Below, one piece after another: positions 49,958 to 53,883 of a stretch of DNA of 53,883 bases; the stretch's first letter is position 1; each line of letters opens with the position of its first letter. Under the pieces are notes generated by a model. That model was given only the letters and a program-made list of their open reading frames with translations, searched no databases and was not told where the DNA came from. Both the position numbers and the translations under genes were made by a program. The stretch spans positions 1 through 53,883 of the forward strand of contig CAJTFX010000031.1 of assembly GCA_910575555.1 (NCBI GenBank), read 5' to 3'. Source of the stretch: Lachnospiraceae bacterium (lineage in GTDB: Bacteria; Bacillota; Clostridia; Lachnospirales; Lachnospiraceae).

Positions 49958-50217
49958 GTGAACCTTTTAGCGACACAGAAAAAGAAGAATTTTTAGAAGA
50001 AACCGCCATCCGTCAGATGATTGATGAGATTACGGACTGCCTTGCATCCATGACAAAAGAAGAACGGTTAGCATGGTTTTGCAGGTCGCAATATCCTTAT
50101 CCAATCAATTTTCAAAAAGAGATAGATGGGACAGTTTATACCGTCAATACTCACTTTAATGCAGAATCCAAAGAAAGCATAAAGGAAAAGGCGGAGCGTA
50201 TTCTCCAAAAGCCATAA
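49954..50217 (+). CDS. tnpW: TnpW-like small protein
   Basis: An 87-residue protein. The C-terminal beta segment KEIDGTVYTVNTHFNAESKE SI matches the compact TnpW motif found just ahead of tnpX in this transposon family, though here the protein has an extra acidic N-terminal region (MSEPFSDTEKEEFLEETAIR). Role unknown. Confidence 0.65.
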   Translation: MSEPFSDTEKEEFLEETAIRQMIDEITDCLASMTKEERLAWFCRSQYPYPINFQKEIDGTVYTVNTHFNAESKESIKEKAERILQKP

Positions 50218-50289
50218 AGGAAAAGCAGCAGCCGAAATAAGATTAGGACTTTAAAGCGTTGAAGTATCATGGCAGATATGGTATGATAA

Positions 50290-52002
<1,713 letters not shown>

Positions 52003-52106
52003 CCATAGGTTATACTATAACACAACACGAGAATAATTATATGTAAAAATAAGACTTTGGGGCATCTTCCTTATGGAGCTTGCCCCACCCCGCAAAAACT
52101 TTATCC

Positions 52107-52189
52107 GTGACGGTTTGCGTCGATGTGACGGTTATTTCCGTACCGCACCCCACTCCTAAAAATACCGTCACACCGTCACATACCGTCAC
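52107..52189. repeat. Iteron-like ACCGTCAC repeats
   Basis: GTGACGGT at 52107 and 52125 and its complement ACCGTCAC at 52164, 52172 and 52182 (the last three in tandem, the final copies overlapping the end of the RepA-like gene). Five copies of an 8-mer in 83 bases next to a replication ATPase suggest an origin or operator. Confidence 0.6.
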
Positions 52190-53273
52190 GCTCCCCACGG
52201 TACAGCTTTATCATACGCCCCTCGTGACACCGTTCACGTTTATAGAAGATGCCGTATTCGTTGAGTAAACGTCCCGACAGGACATTCAGTTTCCGTGCAA
52301 GGCTATTCGGCTGTAACCCTGTTTCCAGCCAAGCCGCAAGCTCCGTCGCCGTCCCCTTCCACAAGGGGCAATCGACAGTAATTCTTTTATCTATTTCCTC
52401 AAGTAAAGGCTCTGGCGGCTCTTTCCAAAGTTCTGTTTCTGCCTTTTGAAAATCCCATAACAATGTTTCGGGATTGCGGAGAAGATAGAGTTTCTGCTCT
52501 TGTTGGTCTCTGCCCGACACTTCAAGCGTGGCGGCGTTGCCGATGCGTTTTTCTTTCTGCAGCAGGAACGCACCGTCAGCCGCACCGAGCAAGCCAGTAG
52601 TCCCCGAAATCATATCGAACTTATCATCAGAACCCTGCTTTCTGGTATGATGGACAATCAAGATACAGATGCCATAGCTGTCTGCAAACTGTTTCAGCCT
52701 TGTAATAACCTCATAGTCATTTGCGTAACTGTAATTGTCCCCGCCGACTTCACGCACCTTTTGGAGCGTGTCAATGATAATCAGTCTTGTGTCTGTATGC
52801 TGTTTCATAAATTCCTGCAACTGTTCATCCAAACCATTGCCAAGGTTACCCGCCGAAACAGAAAAGAATAAATTGTCTGCCCCGTCCGTGCCAAACATAC
52901 GGTACAGCCTTTCCTGCAGGCGGCGGTAATCATCTTCAAGGGCAAGGTACAAGACCGTTCCTTTTCGGACGGGATATTCCCACAGTGGCACTCCCATACT
53001 GGTATGGTACGCAATCTGCGCTATAAGAAAGCTCTTGCCGACTTTTGGCGCGCCTGCGAAAAGATAAGTGCCAGGGTAGAGCAGACCGTCAATCAAAGGC
53101 GGCTTGCTCGGATATACAGAATCATACAATTCAGCCATAGATACAGTTTCAAGAGCTTTTCTATTGTTTTTCGGCGGGTAATTGGTTATACTGTTATTGT
53201 TTACATTAGGCGGTTGTTCCGTATCTGCGCCAACAGATACATTCGGGGCAGCCGTTTCTTTTTTATTCGCCAT
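52176..53273 (-). CDS. RepA-like hexameric helicase/ATPase
   Basis: A 365-residue protein with Walker A GAPKVGKS (about 74-81), Walker B RLIIIDT, the H-H-T segment (ILIVHHTRKQG) and DDKFDMISGTTGLLGAADGA of the RepA/RecA-like helicase family used by mobilizable plasmids and elements. The C-terminal winged-helix-like region is about 270-365. ATG 53273 follows AAAGGAG at 9 bases. The 5' end overlaps the RHH gene. Confidence 0.85.
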   Translation of the reverse strand: MANKKETAAPNVSVGADTEQPPNVNNNSITNYPPKNNRKALETVSMAELYDSVYPSKPPLIDGLLYPGTYLFAGAPKVGKSFLIAQIAYHTSMGVPLWEYPVRKGTVLYLALEDDYRRLQERLYRMFGTDGADNLFFSVSAGNLGNGLDEQLQEFMKQHTDTRLIIIDTLQKVREVGGDNYSYANDYEVITRLKQFADSYGICILIVHHTRKQGSDDKFDMISGTTGLLGAADGAFLLQKEKRIGNAATLEVSGRDQQEQKLYLLRNPETLLWDFQKAETELWKEPPEPLLEEIDKRITVDCPLWKGTATELAAWLETGLQPNSLARKLNVLSGRLLNEYGIFYKRERCHEGRMIKLYRGERDGM

Positions 53274-53598
53274 CTTCACTTTCTCCTTTCAGCCCGCCAA
53301 GGATAACGGCAATCAGCTCGATTGTGTCAAGCAGTTCTTCATTTACACCCTCACCCGCTTCAATCCTCTGTAATTCTGCAAGGACGGCGGCAAGTTCATT
53401 GCGGAGTGCCTTATACACCCTCGGATTGCCCTGTACTACTACGTCTTGGCATAAGAGCCGCCTTGTGATATAGTCCTGTTTGGTAAGCCCCGAAATCCGC
53501 ACCGCTTTGTCAATCCGCTCACTTTCTTCGGGAGATACCCGAAAGGCGACAGTCTTGTTCCTCCAACGGTTGCAGTTGTCTAAATTTTTTGCCGACAT
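53263..53598 (-). CDS. MobC-like ribbon-helix-helix protein
   Basis: A 111-residue protein. N-terminal RNKTVAFRVSPEESERIDKA (RHH strand) and KQDYITRRLL are followed by a helical region. It matches the plasmid mobilization relaxosome type that precedes repA on Clostridial elements. It may bind oriT or regulate the repA operon. Confidence 0.7.
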   Translation of the reverse strand: MSAKNLDNCNRWRNKTVAFRVSPEESERIDKAVRISGLTKQDYITRRLLCQDVVVQGNPRVYKALRNELAAVLAELQRIEAGEGVNEELLDTIELIAVILGGLKGESEDGE

Positions 53599-53599
53599 A

Positions 53600-53883
53600 T
53601 CAAAAACCCCCTTTCCCTAAATCGTCCAGCCTGTCTGCCATTTCCGCCTGCTTTGACGGAAACAGATGAGCGTACCTATAAGTGATTTCAATACTCTCAT
53701 GCCCCACACGGTCAGCAATCGCCACCGCCGAGAATCCCATGTCAATCAATAAACTGATGTGGCTATGCCGCAAATCGTGAATCCGTATGCGTTTCACCCC
53801 TGCGGCTTTTGCGCCCCTGTCCATCTCGTGATGGAGGTAACTCTTTGTCACTGTGAAAATGCGGTCTTTCTTCTTTAAACCGT
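53600..53883 (-). CDS. Tyrosine integrase, partial (C-terminal end)
   Basis: The reading runs off the right edge (GLKKKDRIFTVTKSYLHHEM... continues upstream). It contains IHDLRHSHISLL (His/Arg of the catalytic box), ADRVGHESIEITYRYAHLFP (second His, nucleophile Tyr). Its product inserts the element that carries RepA. Only the last 94 residues lie in the window. It belongs to a different element from the Tn4451-type module next door. Confidence 0.9.
   Translation of the reverse strand, partial: GLKKKDRIFTVTKSYLHHEMDRGAKAAGVKRIRIHDLRHSHISLLIDMGFSAVAIADRVGHESIEITYRYAHLFPSKQAEMADRLDDLGKGGF

Overview
The window looks like a mosaic of mobile and accessory DNA in a low-GC Gram-positive gut anaerobe (Clostridia, Lachnospiraceae/Oscillospiraceae-like). 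This is inferred from GGAGG-type ribosome sites, tandem large serine recombinases, Tn4451-type genes (TnpX, TnpW, TnpV, MobC/MobL), a RepA/RHH/integrase module, and spore-former style secreted proteins. No rRNA or tRNA gene was recognised.

Layout. (1) 1-1060: a VbhA/Fic toxin-antitoxin pair. (2) 1115-16836: the left arm of an integrative element read leftwards, with two tandem serine recombinases, DUF4314, a virulence-type protein, two DUF5049 proteins, an amidoligase plus gamma-glutamylcyclotransferase pair, an HTH/zinc-ribbon protein, orphan C5-cytosine and MT-A70 adenine methyltransferases, a replication-relaxation protein and a conjugation ATPase that has lost its P-loop. A surface protein, a one-TM protein and an unknown 192-residue protein follow. 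(3) 16870-18860: a structured leader, a sigma-like factor and a signal-less relative of the surface protein's domain. (4) 19000-25450: two paralogous secreted proteins, a short tyrosine recombinase, a RelE/ParE pair and large intergenic spaces full of inverted repeats. (5) 25470-31430: a 1088-residue surface protein and its operon, reminiscent of Saccharibacteria, plus unknown and immunity genes. Three start-less, promoter-poor cassettes encoding only a variable C-terminal lectin/FISUMP-like domain lie at 19324, 29464 and 31026.

(6) 31438-36136 is the most striking part: 4.7 kb with a single CpG dinucleotide. It carries two inverted paralogous genes with a near-identical promoter (one interrupted at a G7 tract), a secreted repeat-domain protein, a two-helix microprotein, and 1.5 kb of non-coding DNA with fourteen exact copies of TGCCAAAAA (either strand) followed by pyrimidine- and purine-rich repeats.

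(7) 36137-46700: defence and cargo, including KilA-N, a frameshifted AbiH, two GNAT genes (one broken), a methyltransferase, a decayed tnpV, a MobV relaxase, an SH3-domain membrane protein, a ToxN/AbiQ fragment, a HEPN protein with an intact RNxxxH motif and a tandemly duplicated XRE regulator. (8) 46800-52000: a Tn4451-family mobilizable transposon (SymE-like pair, MobC, MobL, TnpW, TnpX). (9) 52100-53883: a second integrative or plasmid backbone (iteron-like repeats, RepA ATPase, RHH protein, integrase running off the end).

Several genes are frameshifted at homopolymers (31591, 37620). This could be decay, phase variation or uncorrected long-read error. Sharp composition changes at about 25450, 31437 and 36137 mean that lateral transfer and assembly chimerism both have to be considered. 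Function names come from recognising motifs and families by eye; no search was run.
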